A stretch of 64,000 bases of DNA, from positions 1-64,000 of the forward strand of contig NZ_VDFY01000153.1 in the NCBI RefSeq assembly GCF_006228125.1, written 5' to 3'. Made by a program: the position numbers and the translations under genes. This document shows, piece after piece, positions 7,331 through 14,993 of the stretch (position 1 is its first letter; the number at the start of each line of letters is the position of its first letter). Under the pieces are notes generated by a model. It was not told the DNA's origin. It worked only from the letters and a program-made list of their open reading frames with translations, and made no database searches. Origin of the DNA: Micromonospora orduensis. Its GTDB lineage: Bacteria; Actinomycetota; Actinomycetes; Mycobacteriales; Micromonosporaceae.

Positions 7331-8368
7331 GTGCCCGACAACGAGATGGCTGAGATCCACCAGCGGGCCACCGCGGCGGTCACCGCCGCGATCCAGGCCG
7401 CCGGTCAACTGGCGCAGGCGGCCATCGAGATCCGCATCGCTCAGCTGCAACGCGCCGCTCGGGCCAGCGAGGAACAGGCCCGTCGTATCCGCGCCCAGGT
7501 GCGCGCGGCCCAGCAGGCGGGTGTGAGCGTGTGGCGGCCGGCGACCCGGCCGTCGTGGTGGCAACAGGCGTCGGCTGAGGACATCGCGCGGGCCTGGCGG
7601 GCTAGCGCCGAATGGGCGGCCGTCGACCCGCGCGCCGAGGCCGCCCAGCGGGTCATGGTTGTGCGGCTCGCCGAGCGCGGTGTCCACGTTGACCCGCAGA
7701 CCGGTGCCCGGCCGGGGGACGAGGCGTGGCTGTCCGACCAGCTCGACCGCGCCGCCGTGGATGACGTTGACCGGCCGGCGGAGTCCCGGCCCGATGACGT
7801 CGGCGAGCGACGTCGCAGCGCCCAGGAGCGCGAGGAGGCGATGGCGGTGCACGTGCGGGAGGTGTGGACCGTTGACCGGGCGGAGCGGGTCATCGCCTCG
7901 GCGGCGTGGCCGGCGCTGATGTACAAGCTCGACCAGTTGGAGCGCGGCGGGCACGATGTGCGCGATCTGCTGCGGCAGGTGCCCGGCTTCGTCGACCGGG
8001 CTCACACACCCGCCGCGTACGCGTTCCGGGTGGTCGACGACTACGCCACAAACCAGAACGCCGCTGCTGAGCGAGGCGACGCTCATGGCGGCGAGGACCG
8101 GCGCGCCGTCACGCTCGACGGTGAGTGGCGGGAGGGCGGCGCCGCCACCGAGGAAAGCCCTCGCGAAGCGCGCCCGGATGCCGATCAGCCTTCAACGGGG
8201 ACTGGTGAACGCGATGTGCGTGGGGCTCAGCTCGCGGGCCAAGCCTTTCCCCAGTCGACCGCAGCCGCCGTCATTGACGCCGCGTCGGCGGGCCGGCCCA
8301 GTCAGGACGCGCAGGGGCCGACGCCGTCCTCTTCACAGGTCGTGGCTGTAGAGGCACGGGGCCGGTAG
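7331..8368 (+). CDS. Relaxase-linked helical protein, unknown
   Basis: 345 residues from a GTG at 7331 after GAGGAGGACGAG, 13 bases after the relaxase stop. Residues 8-60 are a long amphipathic helix (AAIQAAGQLAQAAIEIRIAQ). The middle has SWWQQASAEDIARAWRASAE. A compact helical segment follows (PALMYKLDQLERGGHDVRDL, then QVPGFVDRAHTPAAYAF), and the tail after about residue 240 is disordered. The family is unnamed to me, but its place directly behind a relaxase suggests a transfer-associated partner. Part of its 3' end occurs again in broken form at 11071-11273, so this locus has been duplicated or rearranged. Confidence 0.7.
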   Translation: MPDNEMAEIHQRATAAVTAAIQAAGQLAQAAIEIRIAQLQRAARASEEQARRIRAQVRAAQQAGVSVWRPATRPSWWQQASAEDIARAWRASAEWAAVDPRAEAAQRVMVVRLAERGVHVDPQTGARPGDEAWLSDQLDRAAVDDVDRPAESRPDDVGERRRSAQEREEAMAVHVREVWTVDRAERVIASAAWPALMYKLDQLERGGHDVRDLLRQVPGFVDRAHTPAAYAFRVVDDYATNQNAAAERGDAHGGEDRRAVTLDGEWREGGAATEESPREARPDADQPSTGTGERDVRGAQLAGQAFPQSTAAAVIDAASAGRPSQDAQGPTPSSSQVVAVEARGR

Positions 8369-8510
8369 AGGCTGGGCCGACGTGGTCAGTAGCGGACCAT
8401 AAGCGGCGGCGGGACGCTCTCGGCGGGCGATATCGCTCGAGTTCCTCGTCGGCCGGGTATAAGAAGTGCTGCCTGCCAGGCTCGCGGGACTGATCGCTCG
8501 CGTCCACGGG

Positions 8511-9029
8511 TCAGGTTGGCAGGGTGAGACCGAGAGCGGTCGCCTCGTCGGGGTGGTCGCCGCGTTCGACACCGAGCGCGCGGAGTGCCGTGTTCACCGG
8601 CCAGTCGGTACGCGGAGAGCTGCCTGGTACGCCCGCCACCTTGGCGCGCTCGGCCCAGGCGGTGCCCGGCCAGTCGCGGACCACGGAGATCTGGGTCGCC
8701 TCCGCAGGGACCGGCACGCCGTCGCCGGCCTGGTGCAGGACGATGCTCGCCTGTTCATCGGTGCCTGCCCGGATCAGCGCCACGGTGCCACCCGGGTGCA
8801 CCGTGAGGCCGAGACAGCGCAGCGTGGCGGTCACCAGGTAACTGCCGTGGCCGGGGTCGACGTCATCATCAAGCCTCTGGAAGTATTCGTCGGTACACTC
8901 CCGGTCCCGCGAGGTGACGGGAACGAACGACATGCCCTGCCGCAGCCGGGTGCGGGACGGATGCGTGCCGACGACGCTGTGTTCGGCGAAGACGAGCAGC
9001 CAGACCTCCACCTCCTCATCATCGCGCAC
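8511..9029 (-). CDS. Candidate immunity protein for the nuclease toxin
   Basis: 172 residues from a GTG at 9029, nine bases after the toxin stop. It is acidic (DDEEVEVWLLVFAEH near the start), Cys-poor, and has no signal peptide or membrane segment, so it should act in the cytoplasm. I recognise no family. Immunity genes of polymorphic toxins typically sit immediately 3' of the toxin on the same strand, encode small acidic proteins and are poorly conserved; all three hold here. Calling it immunity is inference from position. The gap from 8369 to 8510 has no gene. Confidence 0.6.
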   Translation of the reverse strand: MRDDEEVEVWLLVFAEHSVVGTHPSRTRLRQGMSFVPVTSRDRECTDEYFQRLDDDVDPGHGSYLVTATLRCLGLTVHPGGTVALIRAGTDEQASIVLHQAGDGVPVPAEATQISVVRDWPGTAWAERAKVAGVPGSSPRTDWPVNTALRALGVERGDHPDEATALGLTLPT

Positions 9030-9038
9030 GGTGACGTG

Positions 9039-10937
9039 TCACCCCTCGATCGGTACGAACTGGAGAACGATGTTCTTCTGCGCGGCCTCTTCCTTGATGC
9101 GCTCCAACGCCGCCAGGAACTTGGCCTGGCCGCTCGGCGTCGGGAAGAATTCCGGGTTGGACGTGCCGGCCGGATAGGCGATCCTCAGGACCCACACCGA
9201 GACGGCGTCGGGCGGTACCAGCGGATTCCACAGGTCGAATCCCCTGCGGTAGTTATCGATCGCCTTGACGTAGCCGATGCCTACGGAAGCGATTGTGCCC
9301 GGTTCGACCGAGTACGAATCGGATCTCGGGTCGATCGACTTCATACTGATCGCGGTGCCGCCGTCGTGCGCCGAGTAATAGTCGATGTCCCGTACTCCGT
9401 CCGGCAGGTTGCCGCCGAGCGCGTCCTCGATCAGCAGGCCGTCCTGGCGCTGACCCTTGGGCTTATTGTTGTCCCACTTGTTGGCGGTGAGGCCGTCGAC
9501 GCGGATCGGGGCGGCGGTGCCGCTCTGCCGGGCGCCAAGGCTGACCGGGCCGACCTTGATCCCTTCCGCAGGGTAGACCGGCGGCGCGCGGCTGCCACGT
9601 GCCTGCTGCCGCTCCTGCTTCTGCCGGTCGACCTCTTGCCGCACCTGGGCCGTTGTCAAGGCTTTCGCGTACACCTCGACCTGCGCGGTGACGACCACCG
9701 ACACGACGCCGCCCTTGCCACCCGCGGCGGCCTTCTTCTGCGCCAGGACGGCTTGGGCGAGCGCGCCGGACGCCGGATCCAGGCAGGATAGCTGCCCTGC
9801 GCCGTTGGTCTGGATCGGAGTGGGCGGACTGACGCAGGTGCCGCCCACTCGTCCGTCGACCGAGATGGTGGCGGTCATCTCGGCGGTTACCTGGGCGCCG
9901 GTCACAGTGGTCTCGTCTTGGCCGGTGACCTGGTTCGTCACCGAGGCATTGACGGTGCAGGCGCCGCCGCAGGCGATCTGACCGGTGACCTGGGCGGTGA
10001 ACTGGACGTTCGGGTCGGCGGCCTCGACCAGTTGGGTGCCGGAGGAGATCAGGTCGGTGTAGAGGTCGTCGGTCTGCTCCGGGGTCAGCGGAGAGACGTC
10101 GAGGCCCGGCGGCTGCTGGGCCTGCGCGCCGCCCGGTGGCGTGGGCTGCCGGTGCCGGACGCCGACCAGGGCGCCGCCGGGAAGCGGGGGCAGCGTAGGC
10201 AGCGACGGCAGCGACGGGATGGCTGACGGGTCGGGTAGGGATGGCCGCGACGAGGGGGGCGGTGGCCCGGAGGACGCCTGATCAGCCGGTCTCCCGGGCA
10301 TGGTCGGCAGAGAGGGCAGAGAGGGCAGGTTGGCGATCCCGCGGGGGGTGAACCGGAGCACCCGGTGCGGCTTGGCGGACGTCACGAAAAGGTTGCCGTC
10401 CGGTGCGCGCGCGACGTACGCCTCGTTGCCGTTGACCGATGACCGGTTGAACGTGGTGGCGTGGTCCACGACGGCCCTCAGGCGCTGGGCGAGTTGCGGC
10501 GGTGCGACGCCGCCCTGGCCGAGACCGGCGAGGCCGGAGTTCCCGACGAACCAGCGGTTGCGCATCCCGGCCACGGCCGCGCCGCCGGGCAGCGCGCCGG
10601 ACGGCGCCTTCAGGTAGTTCCGGCCGTTCACGGTCATCAGCTCAAAACGCTGCCCAGCCAGGGTGAGAGTGCCGATCGAGTCGCCGTGCCGGGTGACCCG
10701 GGTGTCGGTGGTGAGGCCCCCCAGCGACGTCTGGTAGGTGACGGCCTCGGCGGCCGCGAGGCCGGCGACCGCCTGGTCGAAGGGCTTGCGGTCCGGGCCC
10801 TTGGGCCACACCCACCAGGTGACCGCGCTGGCTAGGACGACCAGGACCAGGGTGACCACTCCGATGAGCAGAGGTCGACGAGGGTTCCACGCCCGCGGCG
10901 GAGCTTCCCTTCCGTCGTCCGTGCCGATGCGCCCCAT
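9039..10937 (-). CDS. Membrane-anchored polymorphic toxin with C-terminal nuclease domain
   Basis: 632 residues. A short cytoplasmic N-terminus is followed by one membrane helix (about 23-43, LLIGVVTLVLVVLASAVTWW) and an outside domain (about 55-190) with a lipoprotein-carrier-like pattern. Next is a Pro-rich stretch with repeated PSLPSLPT (about 205-260), then a domain with spaced Cys (QIACGGACTV). The last 150 residues have LPDGVRDIDYYSAHDGG, AISMKSID and a closing helix plus IVLQFV. That order matches the CdiA-CT endonuclease-toxin domain family (PD-(D/E)XK fold) as I remember it: LP, F/D-rich strand, SVKTLD, helix, REL/VWVLRIAYP. It would degrade nucleic acid in a competing cell. How it leaves the producer is unknown. 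Confidence 0.72.
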   Translation of the reverse strand: MGRIGTDDGREAPPRAWNPRRPLLIGVVTLVLVVLASAVTWWVWPKGPDRKPFDQAVAGLAAAEAVTYQTSLGGLTTDTRVTRHGDSIGTLTLAGQRFELMTVNGRNYLKAPSGALPGGAAVAGMRNRWFVGNSGLAGLGQGGVAPPQLAQRLRAVVDHATTFNRSSVNGNEAYVARAPDGNLFVTSAKPHRVLRFTPRGIANLPSLPSLPTMPGRPADQASSGPPPPSSRPSLPDPSAIPSLPSLPTLPPLPGGALVGVRHRQPTPPGGAQAQQPPGLDVSPLTPEQTDDLYTDLISSGTQLVEAADPNVQFTAQVTGQIACGGACTVNASVTNQVTGQDETTVTGAQVTAEMTATISVDGRVGGTCVSPPTPIQTNGAGQLSCLDPASGALAQAVLAQKKAAAGGKGGVVSVVVTAQVEVYAKALTTAQVRQEVDRQKQERQQARGSRAPPVYPAEGIKVGPVSLGARQSGTAAPIRVDGLTANKWDNNKPKGQRQDGLLIEDALGGNLPDGVRDIDYYSAHDGGTAISMKSIDPRSDSYSVEPGTIASVGIGYVKAIDNYRRGFDLWNPLVPPDAVSVWVLRIAYPAGTSNPEFFPTPSGQAKFLAALERIKEEAAQKNIVLQFVPIEG

Positions 10938-11070
10938 CCCTGCCCCCCTGCCTCGCCCCGTCTCCGTCAGCCAACTCAGCGTAGTGACCGATGTCGAAGC
11001 TGTGTGGCGCCAGGACCGGCCGCCGGGGTAGTCAGAGCGGGCTCTCTAACGTCCATGCACAGTGATCTAA

Positions 11071-11273
11071 GCTCGACCAGTTGGAGCGCGCCGGGCACGA
11101 TGTGCGTGACCTGCTGCGGCAGGTGCCTGGCTTCGTCCACCGGGCGCACACCACCGCCGCGTACGCGTTCCGGGGTGGTCGACGGCTAGGCCGCAGAGCA
11201 AGACGTCGTCGTGGCGGGAGCCGACGGTGACGCGGCGTCGCCGGGCGTGACCGCCGAGGCGCCGGGCCGGTAG
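11071..11273 (+). pseudogene. Broken duplicate of the 3' end of the 7331-8368 gene
   Basis: From 11072 the sequence follows 7928 onward nearly base for base through CTCGACCAGTTGGAGCGC, the CTGCTGCGGCAGGTGCC block and TACGCGTTCCGG. An extra G in TTCCGGGGTGG then shifts the frame and a TAG follows. After a deletion it picks up the matching gene end (GCCGGTAGAGG) at 11266-11276. It has no start and cannot be expressed as the original protein. The toxin pair lies between the intact and broken copies, which suggests insertion by recombination. The stretch 10938-11070 holds nothing else I can name. Confidence 0.75.
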
Positions 11274-11290
11274 AGGCCGCGCCGACGCGG

Positions 11291-11902
11291 TCAGGGGCAG
11301 GCGTCGCAGAGCGTTAGGGTGGACGCCACCGGGACGGCCTCGCAGCCGACACAGACGTACAACCCGCAGTGATAGCAGGTCAGGGAGTCACTGTCGGCCA
11401 GGTCGAAGAACATGCCGGGGTTGGCGCGGTGCAGCACCCGGTTCGTGGACTCGCAGCCCTGGATGCAGCGCCCACCCGGGCCGGTGGGTTGGCGGGGCGG
11501 GAAGACGGTGCACTGGGTGTACCTGCGGTCGGCCTGGTGATCGCGCTGGTCGGTGCAGCCGCGCGTGCAGGGCCAGTTCCTCGGTGGGCGAAGCGTGCAG
11601 GTGGTGCACGCGCGGGGGTCACCGCTGTGAGAGCAGGCGCGACGGATGGGGAAGTCCTGGCCGTTGACGGGACGCAGGTACCCGGGTGGCGCGTGCAGCG
11701 GCCAGAGGCGGTAGGCGCAGTTGTAGCAGTTGGTGTGCTGGTGCCAGTCGACCGTCGGGACGGTGCGAGTGGCGCCCGCAGGCACCGGCGCACCGCACCA
11801 GGTCTTGATCCCGTCCTGGCTGACGTGGACCCTGCCGGCCTTCCACCGCACCACGAGCATCGGAGCCCGGCCGGGCGCGGTGAAGCCTTCCGCCTGCTGC
11901 AT
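11291..11902 (-). CDS. Cys-rich multi-zinc-site protein, unknown
   Basis: 203 residues. Cys and His come in pairs across the protein: CYNC near 60, CSHSGDPRACTTC near 90-102, CTRGC near 112, and CYHCGLYVCVGC near 175-186, ending LCDAC. This suggests several small zinc-binding folds. No signal peptide is visible. I do not recognise a family; other genes on this element also encode Cys-pair proteins, so zinc-ribbon proteins are a theme here. Start choice is uncertain: the ATG at 11902 lacks a good site, and an internal ATG (residue 15, MLVVRWKAGRVHV) is equally possible. The gene follows the BrnA-like antitoxin on the same strand. Confidence 0.6.
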   Translation of the reverse strand: MQQAEGFTAPGRAPMLVVRWKAGRVHVSQDGIKTWCGAPVPAGATRTVPTVDWHQHTNCYNCAYRLWPLHAPPGYLRPVNGQDFPIRRACSHSGDPRACTTCTLRPPRNWPCTRGCTDQRDHQADRRYTQCTVFPPRQPTGPGGRCIQGCESTNRVLHRANPGMFFDLADSDSLTCYHCGLYVCVGCEAVPVASTLTLCDACP

Positions 11903-11935
11903 GGTCAGACCGTACGGCCAGCGTCCGACATCGCC

Positions 11936-12250
11936 CTACGCGGCGGCAGGACGCTCTCGCCGGGCAACCTGAGCCAGCGCACGGACGACGTCAGCAGGCC
12001 GCACGGTGATCGACTCATCGCCGGCGGCGTCAAGCGTGGCGTAGTGCGCCTCAACGATCTCCCGCAGGATCGCCCCCGGCTTCACGCCCCGGGCCTCCGC
12101 GTCCTCCATCACCCGACGGGCGATGTCGCTCGGGTACCGGGCGGACATGCTCACCTTCGTCGTCGGCGGGGTGTCATCGACCACCGCGTCGGACCAGTCG
12201 TGGCTCTCCAACGACTCCTGCGCCGCCCTGATGTCCTCTGCTCGGCTCAT
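11936..12250 (-). CDS. Ribbon-helix-helix antitoxin, BrnA-like
   Basis: 104 residues. The ATG at 12250 overlaps the stop of the toxin-like gene upstream (ATGA). The central part (VSMSARYPSDIARRVMEDA, then GVKPGAILREIVEAHY) has the strand-helix-helix pattern of CopG/BrnA-type DNA-binding antitoxins: a beta strand with alternating polar residues and two helices with a short turn. A disordered N-terminal arm of about 30 residues would wrap the toxin. In BrnT/BrnA modules the toxin gene comes first and the antitoxin overlaps it, as seen here. It probably represses its own promoter. It is intact although the toxin frame is broken. Confidence 0.7.
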   Translation of the reverse strand: MSRAEDIRAAQESLESHDWSDAVVDDTPPTTKVSMSARYPSDIARRVMEDAEARGVKPGAILREIVEAHYATLDAAGDESITVRPADVVRALAQVARRERPAAA

Positions 12251-12532
12251 CGTCCGCCCCTCTCCATCAACTTGCGCAGCGACTGCGCCTCGTCCTCGTC
12301 GAGCCACCGCGCCCCGACCACCACGTACTCGTCGTCGGCCTCCTCGATGAGCGCCACCGCCAGCAGACGCCCGTCCGGCACCGCGCCGACGACGTGCATC
12401 ACCGCGCCGATGTGGCGCACGATCCGCGGCCGGGAGGCGGTGAGCACGTGCAGGGCCCGCCTGCCAGCCCACGCCGGCGCGGTCGAGCGCCTCATTGATG
12501 GTGTACGAAAACCGGTACGGGTCAACCGACAT
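12247..12532 (-). pseudogene. BrnT-like toxin gene with a frameshift
   Basis: From the ATG at 12532 the frame reads MSVDPYRFSYTINEALDR and continues AGVGWQ; then the protein-like sequence jumps to another frame (RALHVLTASRPRIVRHIG) and continues to GARWLDEDEAQSLRKLM at 12247. Removing one G near 12458-12460 (in TGGCAGGCGG) joins the halves smoothly. The second half (RLLAVALIEEADDEYVVVGA) matches the beta-rich core of BrnT-type RNases. An alternative ATG at 12552 reads the second frame but gives an unlikely N-terminus. TATACT lies five bases before the 12532 ATG, so the mRNA may be leaderless. Either a dead toxin or a sequence error. Confidence 0.6.
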
Positions 12533-12652
12533 GGAAAAGTATACAAACGCATACGCGGCGTGGAGTGGCTTCCGTCTGGGGCCTCGCCGAGCGGCCGGGA
12601 GGTCCGCCAGCTCCTCTTTACCGAAGGTCATCGGCGCATTACGAGGAGACAT

Positions 12653-13057
12653 ATTGCCTGGTGAAGGGTGGTATAACGCTCCAATAGTGGCTCAAGTCAC
12701 ACCGAGGAGCCAGGCTCAAGGTGAACCGCAATCAACTGGTGTGACAGCAGCGTGAACCACCAGCGTAAGCGGTGACATAGGGCTGTCGGTGACATTGCGA
12801 AGGTGGTCGATGGAACGATCGGACGATGCCCCACTGCCCGACAGGGTGGGCAAGCTTCACGCACGTCTAGTTACTGACTGGTTACATAGTGGCTTGGGTC
12901 ACGTTTTCCCAGGTCAAACAGTGAGGGGCCGACCGCGCCCACGGTCGACCCCTGCGCCCGATGACGACCCAAGTCCTTGAGAGAAGCGTCTACGGGTTAG
13001 CGGCGAAGCGGAGTCCGGTGTACGCCGGTGTTCCATCGTCACTGCCGACAATAGAAC
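12653..13057. other. Gene-free stretch
   Basis: No convincing gene. It holds an imperfect hairpin, GGGGCCGACCG (12925-12935) with CGGTCGACCCC (12942-12952), and ACGACCCAAGTCC at 12964-12976, which recurs at 13303-13315. A short frame at 12789-12980 has poor coding character. Confidence 0.5.
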
Positions 13058-13154
13058 GTTGTTTACATCCTGTCCGGCAACTCTCTGGGGCTAATCAGTA
13101 AACAACTCTGGCGCGTTGTTTAGCGGCTTTGGGTGCCCTGAACGAGTAAACAAC
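13058..13154 (+). promoter_or_regulatory. Cluster of four GTAAACAAC motifs (operator candidate)
   Basis: The 9-mer GTAAACAAC occurs at 13098-13106 and 13146-13154, and its complement at 13058-13066 and, with the last base changed, 13115-13123. The middle pair forms TAAACAAC-TCTGGCGC-GTTGTTTA, an 8+8 palindrome. AT-rich motifs stand out in this GC-rich DNA. They lie upstream of the small membrane protein and HTH regulator genes, so binding by that regulator is a reasonable guess. Confidence 0.5.
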
Positions 13155-13379
13155 TCGCGTTGCCTGATCCGCGATAGCGAGTTTTGCCGATGTGAGAGCG
13201 GATCGCGAGTGTGTCATCTGCCAGACTGTGTAACGCGTGGCAGCCAGTCCTTCTCGGGCGCCCACCCGGGCGGGACACGTTGCGCGGCCACGCGTTCCTT
13301 GTACGACCCAAGTCCGGGTAGGTGACCCGCAGAACGGGGCTGCGGGTCCTCTACTCACCATCGAGAGAGGACTCCACCT

Positions 13380-13694
13380 GTGTGCGCGCAGCGTTCACGG
13401 GCCGATGGCGTCGCGAAGTCGTACGCCTCGGACGACCACCCGCCCGTAGTTTCCACCATCGCCGTCACCACGATCATGATCCTGTTGATGGCGTTCAGCC
13501 TCATCTCCTGGATCCTCGGGAACATCACCCTTGCCGCGATCGCCGGCACCGCCGCCTGCACCCTGGCCGTCGATGCTGCCCGCCGCCTGCTTGATCTGAA
13601 GCGGCGGCCGCACCAGATCGCAGGTAGTGCCCTTGACATGGGCCCGCCCATGGGCGAGGTCGGGGCCGGGGAGGCCGGACGGAGTGACCAGTGA
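13380..13694 (+). CDS. Small two-helix membrane protein
   Basis: 104 residues from a GTG at 13380; GAGAGAGG lies about nine bases upstream. Residues 24-68 are hydrophobic and make two membrane helices (STIAVTTIMILLMAFSLISW and ITLAAIAGTAACTLAVDAA), then a basic segment (RRLLDLKRRPH) that should stay in the cytoplasm, and a Gly-rich tail. I recognise no family. Its stop overlaps the GTG of the HTH regulator gene (GTGA), so the two are translated together. Upstream is the GTAAACAAC cluster. A membrane partner or sensor for the regulator is possible, from position only. Confidence 0.6.
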   Translation: MCAQRSRADGVAKSYASDDHPPVVSTIAVTTIMILLMAFSLISWILGNITLAAIAGTAACTLAVDAARRLLDLKRRPHQIAGSALDMGPPMGEVGAGEAGRSDQ

Positions 13695-14686
13695 CCGGCC
13701 GGCCGGAGAAGCCCATCGACCCGCTCGGGGGGTCGGTGGCGCAGTTCGCCATGCTGCTGCGCCGGCTACGTCAGCAGATGGGTGCACCGTCGTACCGGAG
13801 CATGGCCAGCAAGAGCTTCTACTCGGTGGCGGCGCTGTCCGTCGCCGCCGGCGGCACCCGCTTCCCGAGCTGGGAGTGCACCGAGGCGTACGTCCGTGCC
13901 TGCGGCGTCGACTCGGACGACCGCATCGCGCACTGGAAGAAGGTGTGGGCCACCTTCCACCGGCAGATCCAGGACGAGAAGCGGGCGAGGAAAGAGGCCG
14001 CTCAGGCCTTTGCCGCCAATCTCGAGGAGACAGACGTGCCGGTGCACGTACTGGGCCCGCCGGCGCCACTGCCCGTGCCCGGTGAGCAGTACATGTACAC
14101 CGACCGCGTGCGCTACGTTGACGCTGACCCCGCCGAGGTGGAGACCCTAGAGGAGTTCCTCACCGCTCTCGACCAGATGCGTGTCGAGAAGGGATTCAGC
14201 CTCCGCCAGGTCGCCGAGCGGGCACGGAAGGTAAAGCTGCCCGGCACCGATGTGTCGGGTGGGCTCAGCCGCTCCCAGCTGCACGACATGCTCAACGGCC
14301 GAGCGCCCCTGCGCAAACGGCACGTGCTCGCCTTCCTCATGGCCTGCGAGGTCTCGCAGGACCGCATTCCCGCCTGGATTGCCCGGCTCTACCAGCTGCA
14401 TGACCACGACCGGCGCGTACGCGCGGCGCTCGCCGCCCTCAAGACACGACCCGACGAGGACCTGCCGGTCACAATCAACCGGCGTACGGGAAAGGCCCGA
14501 CGCGACGGCCGAGCCCTAAACGAGGGACCGGCGGTGGTGAACATTTCGCCGGAGGTGCCGGCCGCTGAGACCGACACGAAGTCCGTCCCCCGCGGCAAGC
14601 ACCGTCAGGCGAGAGGCTGGACAGGCCTGTTCCGTCGGGCAGCGCTCGGGCTCGCCGACGAGGAAGACCATCTCTCGCACTCGTAG
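13691..14686 (+). CDS. HTH regulator with two helix-turn-helix-like regions
   Basis: 331 residues from the GTG at 13691, overlapping the previous stop. Residues 12-75 (GSVAQFAMLLRRLRQQMG, then KSFYSVAALSVAAGG) and residues 145-220 (LEEFLTALDQMRVEKGFSLR, QVAERA, SRSQLHDMLNG) both look like XRE-type folds: a helix, RxxxGxSxxxxA, then a recognition helix. This twin arrangement is common in large actinobacterial regulators that precede a polar tail, here about residues 250-331 with no domain I know. A perfect 15-bp hairpin follows the gene. Target and ligand are unknown; the upstream motif cluster may be its operator. Confidence 0.7.
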   Translation: MTGRPEKPIDPLGGSVAQFAMLLRRLRQQMGAPSYRSMASKSFYSVAALSVAAGGTRFPSWECTEAYVRACGVDSDDRIAHWKKVWATFHRQIQDEKRARKEAAQAFAANLEETDVPVHVLGPPAPLPVPGEQYMYTDRVRYVDADPAEVETLEEFLTALDQMRVEKGFSLRQVAERARKVKLPGTDVSGGLSRSQLHDMLNGRAPLRKRHVLAFLMACEVSQDRIPAWIARLYQLHDHDRRVRAALAALKTRPDEDLPVTINRRTGKARRDGRALNEGPAVVNISPEVPAAETDTKSVPRGKHRQARGWTGLFRRAALGLADEEDHLSHS

Positions 14687-14696
14687 CACCTGACGA

Positions 14697-14735
14697 GGCA
14701 GGGCCCTCACCCGCGCGAGGGGTGAGGGCCCTGCC
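14697..14735 (+). terminator. Strong hairpin terminator
   Basis: GGCAGGGCCCTCACC (14697-14711) pairs perfectly with GGTGAGGGCCCTGCC (14721-14735), a 15-bp stem with a 9-base loop, 10 bases after the regulator stop. No T run. Confidence 0.8.
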
Positions 14736-14993
14736 TGCCGTGCGCCCGGCTAGCTCACCGGCTGGCCGGCGACGGGGGCGGGCCGGGCTGAACAACCCCA
14801 CCCTCGAGAACCAGTGGAGGCAGCGGCTCGGTGTGGTATCCCGGGTCGGCCCCGGAGATCGGAAGTGGCCACAGACTGGCGACCGGCGGAGAGCTCGCGC
14901 CGGGACGTGCACGCCGGGACGTAACCGTCACTGGACGCGGACGGTGACCACGGAACCCAGGAGCGAGAGGACCGCGGCCCGCGTCGGTGCGGA

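Noticed and set aside
5170..7383. Long open frame (737 codons) on the minus strand opposite mobC/mobA
   Set aside because: It is Arg/Gly/Pro-rich with no motif and lies opposite genes with clear relaxase motifs; a GC-rich shadow frame.
8395..8432. Short similarity to the 3' end of the BrnA-like gene as a separate pseudogene
   Set aside because: Only about 26 bases match with a few differences; too short to call alone, so it is mentioned only as support for rearrangement.
12789..12980. Possible 63-residue gene in the gap before the GTAAACAAC cluster
   Set aside because: No ribosome-binding site, Pro/Arg-rich ending, and it runs into the hairpin at 12925-12952.
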